Assembly: GCF_014805625.2 (NCBI RefSeq)
Contig: NW_023998415.1
Coordinates: forward strand, 12,860,626 to 12,924,625
Origin: Glossina fuscipes
Lineage: Eukaryota; Arthropoda; Insecta; Diptera; Glossinidae
Length of the DNA: 64,000 nt
Direction: 5' to 3'
The notes under the pieces: model-generated
The model's database searches: none
Told to the model about the DNA's origin: nothing
What the model saw: the letters and a program-made list of their open reading frames with translations, nothing else
Position numbers and translations under genes: made by a program
Shown here: in pieces, positions 36,921-50,087 of the stretch
How positions within the stretch are numbered: the stretch's first letter is position 1
Layout: each line of letters starts with the position of its first letter

Positions 36921-39900
36921 ACATCGGCACAAATTTAATGTATTCGAAACCATAAGTTGTATTGCGTATAAAACCTAAAAAAAAAAAAAAATCAATTCAA
37001 ACGTTCGGATAGTGTAGTAAAGAATATTTTCTAGAGTAGTTTCGTGTATCGCTTCTAAGTGCATTCATATGTTTGTCTTTTATGCAAACATATAAGTGAA
37101 CTGTGCGTCGTTAGATATGTAGGTTATATTTAGCGTTTAGCGACGACGTAGATTTAAAGCAGCATTCTTTGCAATGTTTGTTGCTAAATGCAGAAAAATT
37201 TTGCAGAGAACTCAAAATGTGTTTACTTCTTCACAGGGTATTCGATGCACCGTGGCCGAGAATTCTGAAATAGTGGAAATATTTTGAAGTTAAAGTTGTC
37301 ATATTACAAAATGAAAGGAATTTACCCGCCCGTCAGTGTTCTTGCTGTAGTAACAATAAACATATAGGAGATAGTAAGGTCCCAGGAACTGTTGGTGTCT
37401 CTATTATCAATAACAGTAGCGGCGCTGATAGCTAGCAGCCATTTAACTGTTTGCTCTTTTATCTTCATTATTGGGTGTGGGCGTATATCGTGGTAAAGGG
37501 TCTGGTTCATATGTTACGTGGGACGTTTACAAAGCAAATAATTCTGTGTTTTTAAATGAATATGCGCTATGGTATGGCATAGGTACGTGTGTATATGCGA
37601 GGAAAAAAGGAATCAAAACCTGACTAGTAAATATAATTTGCTTTAGTTTCGTAAGTTTCAATGAAAATTTTTATTTTATAGGAATTGATCTCTTTAATAT
37701 ATATAGTGCATGCACATATATTTTAATATATTTTGTGCAGTTTTCCGCAACTTTGCATTTGAGCCTTTGTACAAGGTACGTTACCTATTTATTTCAGACG
37801 ACTGGTTCTCCATAATTAACTCCATGTCCCATAATTTCTCTCAATTAAATATAATAAGCTTTAAAAGAAATCATCATGAATAAATAAAAACCTAATCTAA
37901 CCTAATTACTTATGTACAGATCGCCAAATTCTCTGCACCATCTGATTCTACTAATACTAATAAGCCTTAATAATAAGGCATGGTTATGCACTTTCAAATC
38001 AAAATCCCTTTTAAGCATACTTGGAAAATTTTTTCAGTTTATGGTACTGTCATCTCTTCACACAAATCCCATTTTCCATTGCTTATTTTCACATTAGCTG
38101 CCTGACTTCAGAGTCAGAGTCTGTTTTGCAATCAGAGAAAAATTTACACTGCACGCAATACATTAAAGGCTTGATTATATTTCAGTTATTTTACAATTCC
38201 GGCTGACTGTTTTGATGATGACTGCAATTTATCCATTATTCCATTATTCTCTATATCAGTCGCTACTAACTTTCTCAGCAATCAGAATCGGATGTCTACG
38301 AAAATATGTTATTGTATTTCCCTAATGCGGCATTGTAAGTAAATAAATTTGAAAGAAAATACTGTTTAACTTTAGTGAATGGAAAACTATTTCAACAGGT
38401 AGTTAGTTGTGCAGTGCTTTGTTAACAAATGAGATGTCAAGCTAGCTTGCACACTCCTCCTATCTAATATACTCATCAAAAATTTATTGTAGTCTAACCG
38501 CGAAACGCGCTAAGTCTTTATCATTCAAAGTTCGACATCTTATCCAATCGTTTATCAAGTGCGACGAAGACCTAAACTTGATTCGATTTTTTTCCTTTTT
38601 TCTGTATCGCTTCAACAATTTCTCTTAAAAGAATCCGGATCAACTTATTCCGTGATTACAAAAATATTTCGCGGCATTACTCTAGTTTTTATTAACAGGG
38701 AAATGTAGTTATACTACGTGGGAGAATGACACGGCGACACAAAATTGAAAACATAATATTATTATCAGCTATGGGGAATGAATGTTAATAAAATCAGGTA
38801 AAATAAAATTCACGTTCAATGACTCTGTACGAAATAATTTTCATACATTGATTACAAGAATAGATTCACGCCTTCATGCGATTTGTGTCAATTATAGTAG
38901 AGGTTCAAGTTTTTGAATCAAATGAAAGACACCCAATTCGAAAAAAGAACAATAAATAAAAAATTATCGAATTTTTTATCACCTCTCTCCAATTTGGGAT
39001 TTTTGAACGCCTTTTTGTTACAATATGAACAAACGCTGTAAAAAACCGCTCATCCATAAGTAATTGTATTGAGTTTTCCAGGGCGCCTATCGACTTGAAC
39101 TCAACTCATTTTTTGTGAGCAAAATCGGTCGCGTAGGTTTTCTATTTTTTGTTTTTGTTTTTGTTTTTGTTCTTTTCCTTCAACTATTATATGTAAGAAC
39201 ACAGTAATAATAAAACTCTATGATGTTATCTGCAGATGCCGCGCATTTATTGTCGTCATTGGCGAACTAAGGCAGAAAGGAATAGGGAAAAGCCACGTAA
39301 AGATATGAATTGCGAAAAAAAAAAACAAAAAAATCATTCGCACATTCGCACGCATTCGTTAGATGTTAGGGTGGCACACATAATAGCGTGCACTTGTATA
39401 TGATTCGTTTTAAATTCACTTGACATAAACGATGTGTACTCGGATGTGTATATGGACAGCAAATTCTGTATTACCTGGGATACACAGTCATACGAGCATG
39501 TGCATAAAATCCATATTCTAGCGCTTGGACACACACACACCTCTATTTCTATCTAAACAAACACACATGTTTAAGCACATTTCTAAAGACTCACTTAACT
39601 ACTTCATGCACTCAGTGCAAATATTTTTATTGTATTTTGAATTTTCTCTTTCAATTCTTTTTCTTTATGTAAAAAAAAAAAATATAAAAAAAATAAAACT
39701 CAATAGAAATCGCAACAATTTAGTTAACTTATTCAATCTATTGCTGCTGCTCAATAACAAGAAACTATAATTATTTCATCGTTCGCTTTCGGAATTTCAT
39801 ATTTTCATGTTATTCTCTGCTTAAGCCAAGCATTGTTAACACATAAATCCTCGTAAGACATGTTCTTGCATAATTCATATCAGAATTCCTTACTTACTTC

Positions 39901-40507
39901 TTATTTATCAGTCAGAAGGAGACTTGAAAAGCGGAATGCATGCATGCATGGTGGCGTGTCTCAGATGCAAGATTAAGAAAATCTGCTTTAAGCTACTTAG
40001 GAAATATTGTTGAGCTTTCAATGGAAGAAAAATTATTTTGCACCTTTTCTGCTTTTAGATCGTAAAGAAATGTTAATCTTTCTTCATGTAACAGTTTGTT
40101 GTTAATAGTTTTGGTTTAGTAATAGTAGCGTCAGTTTAGAGAGTCATTCTTTTAATTTTATTTAGCTGCATAATGCATAAAATGTATAAGAATGTAAGTA
40201 AGTAAGTAAGTTCATAACAAACAATTGTTTAGATCCGCTGCGCATTCATGGCGATGGGACGCGAGTCTATACATTTGGCAGAGTTCAGATGATTTTGAGG
40301 AGTATTAAAAAGTCAGTCGTATATATATATTAATTTTGGCCGTTCTACCTTCTTTTATTCTCACATCAAGAAAGAGAAAAACAATGTATGAAATCAGAAG
40401 ATGAGATCGGGATACCAATTGCAACTAATTAATAACTACAAGTTTATTGGCACTATTCGTTCATATAAAACTGATTTCAAATAAGCCGTCCTAGCGTTTA
40501 TAAATCC
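36921..40507. other. AT-rich non-coding block
   Basis: No gene recognised. An acceptor-like CTTCTTCACAG at 37227-37237 is followed by a short open stretch to a TGA. A (GTTTTT)n tract lies at 39144-39171. Frames at 37322-37510 (minus) and 37912-38206 (plus) have no domains. Confidence 0.5.
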
Positions 40508-40708
40508 TTATGTGTCTGCAGGTTTTTTTTCGATCCAAAAAGTTGAGACGTATTTGAAGCTCAAAAGTGTTTTCAAAATATATTGTATCGACCTGCATAT
40601 TGTTCGTGCAAAGTCAATGACCTCTTTAATTGTCAAATGAACATTTCTTGTCCATGCTAAGCGCGTCAGTAGAAGTAGAATAACGACCAAGACGCTCGTT
40701 GTCTTCAT
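40508..40708 (-). CDS. Possible first exon of a secreted protein
   Basis: From the ATG at 40706-40708 the minus strand encodes MKTTSVLVVILLLLTRLAW, a convincing signal peptide: a short basic start and a long hydrophobic core. It is followed by a short helix-prone segment (VHLTIKEVIDFARTIC) with one Cys. The frame runs 66 codons in total. A CAG|GTCGAT sequence ending the exon at 40593 could be a weak splice donor just after the Cys codon. Short secreted insect proteins such as odorant-binding proteins often have this layout, but no further conserved Cys exon was found downstream on the minus strand, so I do not assign a family. An upstream in-frame ATG (40748-40750) would bury the signal peptide, so I prefer the inner one. 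It may be a chance frame. Confidence 0.2.
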   Translation of the reverse strand: MKTTSVLVVILLLLTRLAWTRNVHLTIKEVIDFARTICRSIQYILKTLLSFKYVSTFWIEKKPADT

Positions 40709-42089
40709 CGCATTCCCAAACTTATTTAAATCACTTATACCAGCAGTCAAGCGCTCTCGCTCTTGAGCAGGACGCCTTCACTAAAATCCTTTTTTTTTTG
40801 ACGGTTTGAAAGCCAAAAATCCATCGCTAAACTAGAATATGATAGAATTTCTTCACACAATTTTTGCGCTTGTTTTACAATCGCATAAGATTTTTTAGAC
40901 GAAAGCAACTAGTGAACATGTGACAAAGTTATGTTGGCCTACGTCCAAATTATCAACAGTCAACGCCTCTATATTTAAGGAGAACATGAAAATATTTATT
41001 GATGCAGTTAATGGATAACGAGCAAAATAACCATTTTTTCCTTTCGAAAACAGAAGGGTCTTTATTTTGCTGTGTATTGAGGGCGCATGCTTCAACCGGT
41101 TTGGACCATTTTAAATGCCAAACTGCGTGCAAGCATTTCCAATGTTCATGCCAAAGTTTGAACCTCTCACGGACAATAGAAAAAGAACGATAACTTATAG
41201 GCAGTGGAATATTTAATTAAAAGTCTATATTTTAGTATATTCTACGAAATTTTGATCGCCTCACTTGCGATGGTGCGCAAAGCGCATTACCCATTTATTT
41301 CGCATGGATAGTTGCTCAGAATATATCAAAGGCCTATCTACACGCAAATAATTTATTTAATTTAAAAATTAAACAATAAACAAAACACGTTAAAAACTGC
41401 TTAATATTAATCTGGGTTCTGTTCTTTTTACATGTTAATGTCGCTTTACGCATTGAACTATACTTTCACGTATGTCTTTTAATTGTTTTTTTTTTTTTTT
41501 TTGTTTTGATACCAGATTACGACAAAGTTTCATTGAAAATTATTCACACATTGTAGCTATTGTACACAGAAATGGTCGCCGAACATGTTATTAATAACTA
41601 AATATTATCTATATATATATTATTATATTATTCCTATATATATATTTTATATTTTATATTATATTTAAGAGCAATTAACCAAATCCAAATTTATTATAAA
41701 ATATTTGATAATTTAAAATTAAAGCAAACAAAGATGACATTGAGAACAAGGTTAATTTGATCCCTACAGAGGTCCTTTAGCCTCCTCAATCTCACCTCAC
41801 ATTGTTCAACTGGAAAACATAGAAGTTTACTTCAACTATTTCCTGTTAAAACTGTCCCCTATGCACACTTCGTCTACCACGCTGCTCCGCAGGACTATCG
41901 TCGTGTATTCCAGCAGTAGCCAGGAGTTTCTTACACATGATTCCGCACCATAGCGCGACATAAAACGCTCTTCTCGGGCTTGTCAGATTTTGACAGGCCA
42001 GAAGTCATGTTCGTTTCGACCGAATGTCATTTGTGCCTGTTCACGGGGCAGGAAACTATCACCATCAGCCCTACAGTATTTGCTTGTAT
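40709..42089. other. Non-coding block, partly G+C-richer
   Basis: AT-rich up to about 41760. The stretch 41760-42050 has higher G+C and may belong to the repeat that follows. No gene recognised. Confidence 0.4.
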
Positions 42090-42330
42090 TGTGTAACCAT
42101 AATATGTTTTTTTCATAATGTATTTAACACACAAAAGGAAGCTTCAGAGACTCTGTCTGCCTATGTGTCTCTGTGGTGTTTGTTGTCAGCTTTCACTTTC
42201 CTGGTCGCAGCAATGAGGAATCGACTTCAAATTCGGTAGAAACATGGGAAGCTTTTGCAGATACGTTTGCATTGAAAATGGACCAAATTGATTGGAACAT
42301 AGGCCCGCAGTGGAGCACAATCTGAACGCA
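42090..42330 (+). mobile_element. mini-me-like element copy
   Basis: The copy contains AAAAGGAAGCTTCAGAGACT, then TCTGTCTGCCTATGTGTC (GTCY slot), a TTTCCTGGTCGCAGCAATGA segment, and AATCGACTTCAAATTCGG. The same blocks occur in the same order at 61155-61430 and, inverted, at 54540-54815. The 71-codon frame across it (42024-42239) is a by-product. Confidence 0.6.
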
Positions 42331-43494
42331 ACTGTGTTCTTCTTGAAAAAAAATTTCTTTGTGTTTTTGCTCTTTACTCGGAAACTATTCAAGTTAGAGA
42401 GCGGAAATATACTACAATTACTTTACAAAGCACTCTACTCTTTACGTGGAAAAATGAAACAAATCGGTTATGCCCACCCAAGGTTACACGAAATTTAATT
42501 TTATATATTTTACTTTTTTGAGGTTTTATGCCTATTTATCATAATGCAAACTAAACAGAACGTATAAAATTATTTCGTATATCTCTTAAATAAAAGATAT
42601 ATTATATGCCTAAAAATGGGTTAATTCTAAAATAAATCTGATAGACAACGCGATTACTTTATTCTTAGTAATACCAGCGATATGGGTATCACATAATAGA
42701 ACTTGAAGATTGGAATGAGAAAAGCATAGTAGTGGGTGTGCGAGATTCGGCCCCCGCCGTATATAACTTTCTTATTTATTTTCCTTTCAAACTATTCTTT
42801 AGTTTCTCTTTGTTATATAATTACATATTTTGGTCGCTGATTACTATTTACTAATTTGTTTGCCAGAAAATTTTGAAATAATTGATCACTTTTCCCGAAG
42901 ACGGGAAGCACTTTTTTATTTGAGTGTTAAGAAAAGTAACTTATCACAGGTTTTTTTTCAGGTGGAGTTCGTTTATTTTTCATTTATATAACTATTTGTC
43001 GGTGAAACATTTCTTAATGTTTTGCCTGGTTAGGCTTTCGTTGCTTTGTGAGTGCAAATGAATCAAGGTTTTTGTAATTGTTTCTGTTGCAATCATCAGC
43101 CATAATGTATATGTTCATTATATATATAATTTATTAATTACAAAATATGTTTACATGGAACACTTTAACAGAGATATTCTCTATTGAAACTAAAGTCTTA
43201 TACGTTTCTTCAAGAATCAATTCATTAATAATTTTTTTCTATTTCAAACATTATAAACTTTTTCCATTTTCCTTTTGATTCACTTCAGAGGCAGTTCGTT
43301 ACTTATACCTTATATCATGGACACATACACTAAGTGCGCAGGTAATAAAAATGGCATCTCTTCAAAAAAAAAAGTATATTCTAAGTAGTTTTGGACTTTT
43401 CTTCTTTATTAGCAGCTACTTGAGGTTTTATAAATAATTTTTGAAATTTCCTTTATTTTATTTAATTAATTTCTCTGCACATTTTATTCCGCGT

Positions 43495-43528
<34 letters not shown>

Positions 43529-44764
43529 TTTCCTTCTCTCCGATGGTGTTACGTTCCCAAGTTGTTGTACTTGTTTTATTTTTTTTATAAAACATTTTTC
43601 TGCGAGCACTTTTCATAATATGTTATTAATACCTTGCGAGCATTTGTTTATAAGTGTCTTTTTTTACCAGTAATTTTTTACATTATTCAGGTATTGATAG
43701 GAAAAAAATTCTTTCTTCACTAAAAGCTACTAAACCAAAGGGTAACTAGAAGTTCCCTCCCAAAAAAATCCAAACATCTTTTTCTTTCTCAATCACCGTG
43801 CCCCCCGCCTTTCGTAACGAACATATAGATAACCAAAAACCGACAAAAAATGGCGTCAAAACATCTCCCGCCATTAAAGTGTTTCTCGTGTGCGTACTTA
43901 ACAATCCTGTAACTGCATGCTTGCATTCTTTTTTACAACTGTTTATCCATTATTTAATAGCCAAGTCGATCTCATAAGGAATGATGCCTGCTGCTGCTGC
44001 TGTCGAAGATTCGTGGTATTAAGCGGCCTTTTCGGGCTCGAGTCCCTGTTGGTTATTCACAGTTACCCTGCAAAAATATATGCGCGTGTGTGCGCGTCTG
44101 AAACAGGCTAACCCTAAAAACTTTAAGCTGGTGACAATAATTTTGAAGATTTTACCAAATGTGAACAACACTCATCGACTCTTATAGCCCAGTTTTGATA
44201 TTAAAGAGGAGGTCGCAGTCTGCTTTCTTCATTCAACAGTTTCACGTCACAATTGTAATTTCAATGTAAAATTCAAGCGAGAGGCCATCAACATATATAC
44301 GTTAATTGATTATGTACAACAGTATATGTCTAGTCCAGTGTGTATCTTCTGTGTGCTCTTGATTTCTATCTCTATATGTAACAATTATTTGGACTTGTAA
44401 CACAAGTAACCAGAACCGTTCTATTCAGTTGCGCGGGATGCTTCAACTTCTCTTTGGTCAACGTCAAGCAAACCTATAAACCGATCAGAATTAATTAGAT
44501 CAGCGTATACAATATTTCAAATCGATAAGCGCTATAGTTGAAAAATTGCCTTGAAATTTACACTGAATCCGATTTTCCCATTTTTTCTCGCTTTATTATT
44601 GCTCCTTCAACTGCCGCCTTATAAGTAAGTGTATGACGAGTTCCAATATAGGGGAATATGAGCTTTCTACAAGTAGAGATTAGTCGAACGAATGAAAAGT
44701 GAAGCGATTGCAAATTTTGCTTTGTATTATGCACAGGGTGACAAAATATAATAATATTAACTAT
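42331..44764. other. AT-rich non-coding block
   Basis: No gene recognised. It contains a 31-base poly-T run at 43497-43527 and short frames without domains. Confidence 0.5.
43497..43527. repeat. Poly-T run of about 31 bases
   Basis: Directly visible and uninterrupted. No retroposed sequence was recognised next to it. Confidence 0.9.
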
Positions 44765-44950
44765 CCGCCTGAGTGGCCTGAGTGGAGGCAAGAGTCTCGA
44801 CCAGCAACTCAATGATTGTGGATTCATATCTCAAGTGCGGTAGAGTTTTTAATAAAGACGAAAGCCTTAGATGCTAGTGCTTTAAGACTTTAGTCTTAGA
44901 ATTTATACTCTGGCTAAATGTATAATAATAATAATAATAATAATAATAAT
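44765..44950 (+). mobile_element. tRNA-derived SINE, near-complete copy with (TAA)n tail
   Basis: It starts at CCGCCTGAGTGGCC like the copy at 7291-7463, but GTGGCCTGA-type bases are duplicated in the A-box region. The anticodon-side block CTCGACCAGCAACTCAATG follows, then a degenerate B box (GATTCATATCTC), AAGTGCGGTAGAG, the body ATGCTAGTGCTTTAAGACT, and about nine TAA units. Flanks AATATTAACTA and AATGTTAAGTT may be remnants of a target-site duplication. It shows the whole family layout from tRNA head to TAA tail. Confidence 0.8.
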
Positions 44951-47900
44951 GTTAAGTTTTTAAATAATTATACAACTTATTCTAAATAATAAGGAAACCG
45001 CGTGTCCGATCAGCAATTGTATCACACAATATGATAATTTTCGCCTTTTCAGACATGCGATAGTGAAATAAAGAAGAAATAAAACTTTTTTAATTACAAT
45101 TTATGTAAGCGTTCTTCCAATGGGTTTCTCTTTTTTCTTTTGTTTTTTGTTTTTTGTTTTTAATCAATTGGCAATTTACACGTATCCAGAGAAATATTTG
45201 AAAATGCATGTACAATTCTCTAGTTTGCATGGTCAATATACAGGAACAACATCATTAAACGGAAATCCGTTTTAACAGTCGCATATACAAACATATCCAC
45301 AAAAGTATGTTATAGTGAAACATGTTATTTGATTACAAAAAAACTGTACGCGACCATGTATTCATTTACTTACGTAAGCATAACACAATAGGTAACGGAT
45401 GTAAGAGCATATGGTTAACATTATCAACAGGCACCTAAATGCGTATAGCTGGAAAAGTATAACCAGAAGTTGTTATTTTTCCCGCTCTCTTTATTCCCCC
45501 TACTAAGCGACAAAATTTATTAATTTTATCAAATCGTTTGTCGACACAGCTTAAAACATTGAAATACTTGTTACTTACACACATAACACATATATATACA
45601 TTCTCGCTTATGGAATTTTTTAGTCAATTTTGAAACTTAACTAACGGACTTATGTCCGTCGGATTTGAGAGATTTCGAAATTGCCAATTAATTTTGGACG
45701 ATCGATACTTGGGACGGATATAAGATTGTTTTAATTTCTAAATAAAAAAAATGTGGAATAAGTATAAAAATTATGAAATAGAGAAATAATAATTCTATGG
45801 TGGATGTTGACTTCATTGTGTAATCTTAACGAATAAATTATTTTCGCCACAAGTCAATCATAGCTTTTCTGTTTTTTCATGCTTACAGTTCTGCTTGCAA
45901 CAATCGCAAATTATGATCCAGAAATCCAAGCATGAATATTGTAACCGACTTATAAAACCAAGCGTGTATGGAATGATGCTCTTCTGACTGCTAACTTAAC
46001 TGCTAATCTTTCTTCCTACTGGCTATTCTTACACGAAAACAATAAGCTGAGGCATACTTTTACATTAGCTAGAAAAATAACGATCGTAATTTGAAATTTA
46101 AATCATCTATTAAGCTAAAATTTAATATAATTATTCAAGGTGAACATGTAAGAGATCTTAAATCAGCAAACCGGAAAATCCACAGTTTAAAAATAGTCCG
46201 GAATTGCGTTGGAAAGATTCATCCCAAAGTGTATATTTCTGTTGATTTCTTTCTTTCGGTCTGAAAGTTATTGATAGAAAACGTGGTACTTTTTATTACA
46301 TGTATTGCACTTAAAACTGTATAAGTGTATCACCGATTTTAAGAATTCAATGCATACAATGGTCAGTCTTGCATTATCAGTTCTAATATCTTTGTTCATA
46401 CTGACAGTAAATGGTGAACTAAACGCTTTAACTCATATATTTCATAAAATTCGAATGAATTATGTAAATGCAGTCTTATTCTGAGCAACATCATTGAGAC
46501 ATCACAAGTCACGAACCGTTTCTTTTTTGTTTTTTATGTGATTAGCGGATCTTAAAAACCTTGTTTCATGATAAAACTGATATCGAAGAGTCTTCTTATG
46601 ACTATTCCTTTGGAATACCGAAATTGATATAAAATCGAAACATAAGAATAACTAAGAATAAGAATAAACATCGTACTCTTTTATGACTTGTGACACAAAA
46701 AGCAAAACTTAAAATACGCCCTGGTAGACGGAAGTTACGGAATTACATTTAACATTCGTAGCATGCGCTTGCAAAGAATTCTCCAATTTCTCCCTAAACA
46801 AGTTAACCTTAAGTTAAGTCTTTGCACTGACTTTGAGCATATTTTGCAATCAAAATATGATATCAAGTTAGTTGAATAATTAACTAAATAAACTTCAGAG
46901 GCCCAAAAAATAATCTTTCAAACAAAATGTGGCCAACCAGTCGCGACTTTTTAATCGCTACTTGTAAATACAACGAAATCGTGGTATAAATTATTAATTA
47001 ATTTTAATTAATTCATATTAATTGGTCTACTAAAATGATACGTAACCTATAATTGAGTTGATCTATAATGAACATACTTTTTCAATGTTGTCAACTGTTA
47101 AACAAATTTAATATTCGTCCTTCTCTGCATAATGGACATATGAATTTCTCTGCTTCATCACGTACTTGAAAATACATACAAATTTCGATAAAAACTTGTT
47201 AATTAATTTTATTTGTAACGTACATGATAGATAAATAGTAAGAAAGTTCAGTAAAACGAAAACAATCTAATCTAGAAGTAAAACAAGTAAGAAAGCTCTG
47301 ATCTAGTTTAGAGAAATTTCAAATTTTAACCATTTATCGTCTAGTTATAAACTTTTTGTTAAATAAACTCAATTTTGGATATTCGTAAAAAGCGTAAAAA
47401 AATACTGCACTGCATATATGTATGTATGGCATTACATGCGATTTAGATACCACAATATAAAACTAATATACATATTTGTATACATCGAATATGAATGAAT
47501 ATAAGAGTTATGCAAACTTCTTCAATAATAGGTAGGTATAATAGTCAGTTGGAAGGCATTGTGTACTAAAAGCAAAAAAAAAAAAACATCGCTCGACAAA
47601 CTTTGCGAATTGACAGAGAGAGCAAGGAAGTAAAAAAAAAAAAAAGAATAGAAACTAATATCAGAAACCGCATAATAATTCTTGAATTGTAAAACCACTA
47701 AACAAACATTAATTACCTAACGTTAGAGTACTTTTTAAGAAAAATGAAATAAAACGCTAACCTCAATACTTGAAAGGAAAAACTTTTCTCAACTTCATCA
47801 TCGTCTTGTTTTAAATTTTGTTTCGAAAGCTAAACCAAACAAATTAAAGAAAAAGCTGACCAACTTTACACACGCTCAAACACACATAGGCTCACACACA

Positions 47901-48064
47901 CACACATATATAAGAATGAAATAATTAACATTCAAGGTACGCTTGTCGTGTACGGTTTTATGAACACAATCAAGTTTAAGAAACCCAAACTAAAACCAAA
48001 CTACTGTTGCTCGAACACATATAAAAAATCAATCATATTATATTCGCTGGCATCACATATGTAT

Positions 48065-48073
<9 letters not shown>

Positions 48074-48109
<36 letters not shown>
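48074..48109. repeat. (TA)n microsatellite
   Basis: About 18 TA units, preceded by diverged TACATA units. Confidence 0.95.
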
Positions 48110-48112
<3 letters not shown>

Positions 48113-48683
48113 AAGGGGCAAACAATTCATATGACAAAGTGTTCCATAGTAACTGTGTGACAAAATGAGTAACCAAATATTCGCTGCGGGGACCAAGGCT
48201 GCAGTCCACCGACTCTAAGTTTCATTGAAAGCATGCAGTTAAGTGTGTAACAAATGGCATTTTTGAGAATAATATTTGAGTTTGTGGTTTTTTATTCCTT
48301 TTATTATGCGTTACATTGGTTGCATAGGTTGCACAATGAATACCATTGTGATATGCATCTCACTAAATTTTAAATAAAACAACATGTTGAACCGTCATAA
48401 CCAGATGGATAGATGGACAGATGGACTGATTATTTAACATTTTACAATGCTGTGTCTGATATAGTGCCTTATCTACCTTTATTATAAAAGAAAGCAAAAC
48501 AAAGCTCCAGAGCACCCCTCACATAAGACCGACCTTGGAAAATATTTCGATATTTTCCAACGCATTATGGTAAATGCCTATATCAACTCCCCACTTGATA
48601 CCAATTCTTATTATAAAATACAAAGCAATACTTAGACTTTGTCGCCATGTGAATATGCTTATTACATGCTTATTTTTTATGGA

Positions 48684-48711
48684 AATATATATATATATAT
48701 ATATATATATA
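48684..48711. repeat. (TA)n microsatellite
   Basis: About 14 TA units. Confidence 0.95.
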
Positions 48712-49584
48712 GGATGTGGTGCAAGAAACACCAACATCCTAGTAAAAATTTCTAAATTTGTTTACTACGCCCAAATATTACTTACTTTTTATCGAATTTT
48801 AGAAAGAAATACTTGCATAAAACTATGTTGAAAATTGCAATCTGTAGATTAATTATAAGACCGCATGCTTTAGTAAGTACATGAAGAAAATGGTAAAATA
48901 AAAACTTGTAAATTCTCGCATTCATCCTTGAAAGACCAAAACGTCATTTCTCGTTTTGGCAACTGGCACTTTGTAATTCTTTTGTTCGCAGAGCTTGAAA
49001 ACAGGAGGTTTGCTCATAACCATTAGCCCTCTGGATTAATTTCTTAATCAGGACAATTTAATAATAATATCGTTTCAAATTTTTTCAATTTTGTGTTTTT
49101 TTCCGTCGTAAAATCTTGCGTCTCATTAGTTATACGCACACGGGTTAAGCGATTTCTTTTTTTTTTTTTCTTTCTTAGATTCAAAATTCAGTTCAGTTAA
49201 AGATCCTCGCAACATCGGCTGCAGTATTTGCATCTTTTTAGTCTTTTTTTAGAAATATGTACATGTATATATGTATATATATTATATAATATTTATACTT
49301 GAATATCCGCTTAATGACTTTCTCGATTATTTTTATTCTATTTATTTTACTTTTATCCCAAAACAATTGTCAATTGTAGGCTTTTCTTTAGGCTGTTGCA
49401 CTTAAACGTAAATTTGAGATCGGTTGAAGTCTTGCAATGAATTTTGTTATATCGTCAAATTTCGAATCATTTGCCACAACGAACTTTGTATTATGTTCGC
49501 ATGTTTAAATTTACCTCTCTTGTCCATTGCATTGTCAAATAATAAATAATGTGTACTTCGACGTAAAGAGATTCATTATACTCG

Positions 49585-50087
49585 CTCATGATCCTAGCCC
49601 TCTGCCTTTACAATATTTATGAACCCCGCCAGCTTTTTAGATTTGGTTATAAAAGTGTTCTCCAAATATTCTGCTATCTGATTGTGCAGATGGCCGCACA
49701 TACGCGTACGATATGATCGAACATTTCCTTCGCTCCCTCGCAGAATCTTCATGGATCCTTATCCAAAATACCCGAATATTTTAGGTGATACCTAATGGAG
49801 CTATGGCCGCTGTAGTAGCCAGTTACGAGACGTATACCGCTCCTTCATAGCTCCAATAGCTTATGTGCTATGCCGGAAAATTTAACAAATCTTTTAACTT
49901 GACGTTGTCCTGCGCTCTGCTTCCAATGGTCTGTTGATTTTTTCTGTGCCCATTGTGATACCATTCGCTGCTTCATACAGCCGTGGCAGATACTTGACCC
50001 GTGCTCATCAATTAAGAACATTTGTATCAAGTCATAGTTTTTCATCATATCAAAAGTACTAGAAAAACCTTTTGGGTGGGCAAACAA
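49585..50087 (-). pseudogene. LINE 3' end (RNase H-bearing clade), decayed
   Basis: On the minus strand one frame reads HWKQSAGQRQVKRF, then AHKLLEL, a TGA at 49842-49844 where this family has Ser, then RSGIRLVTGYYSGHSSIRYH. After GILDKDP comes a second TGA (49749-49751) in place of Cys, then RFCEGAKEMFDHIVRVC. This is the C-terminal region typical of insect LINEs: W....G.RQ.K, LLTGH..L..HL, and a zinc-knuckle-like C-x2-C-x8-H-x4-C. Here the first Cys codon has become a stop. The frame then shifts and continues with recognisable residues to about 49590. I judge it nearest to LOA, I or R1-like elements. The reverse transcriptase and endonuclease are absent. Confidence 0.75.

Larger units (their letters stand above)
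44951..49584. other. AT-rich non-coding block
   Basis: No gene recognised. It holds two long (TA)n tracts. Acceptor-like sites followed by short open stretches occur at 48990 (reading to a TAA at 49037-49039) and 49178 (reading about 20 codons to a TAG). These are weak evidence for exons. Confidence 0.5.

Noticed and set aside
42951..42966. A recursive splice site (T8CAG directly followed by GTGGAG)
   Set aside because: The acceptor half is good, but GTGGAG is a poor donor, and no exon framework exists to support it.
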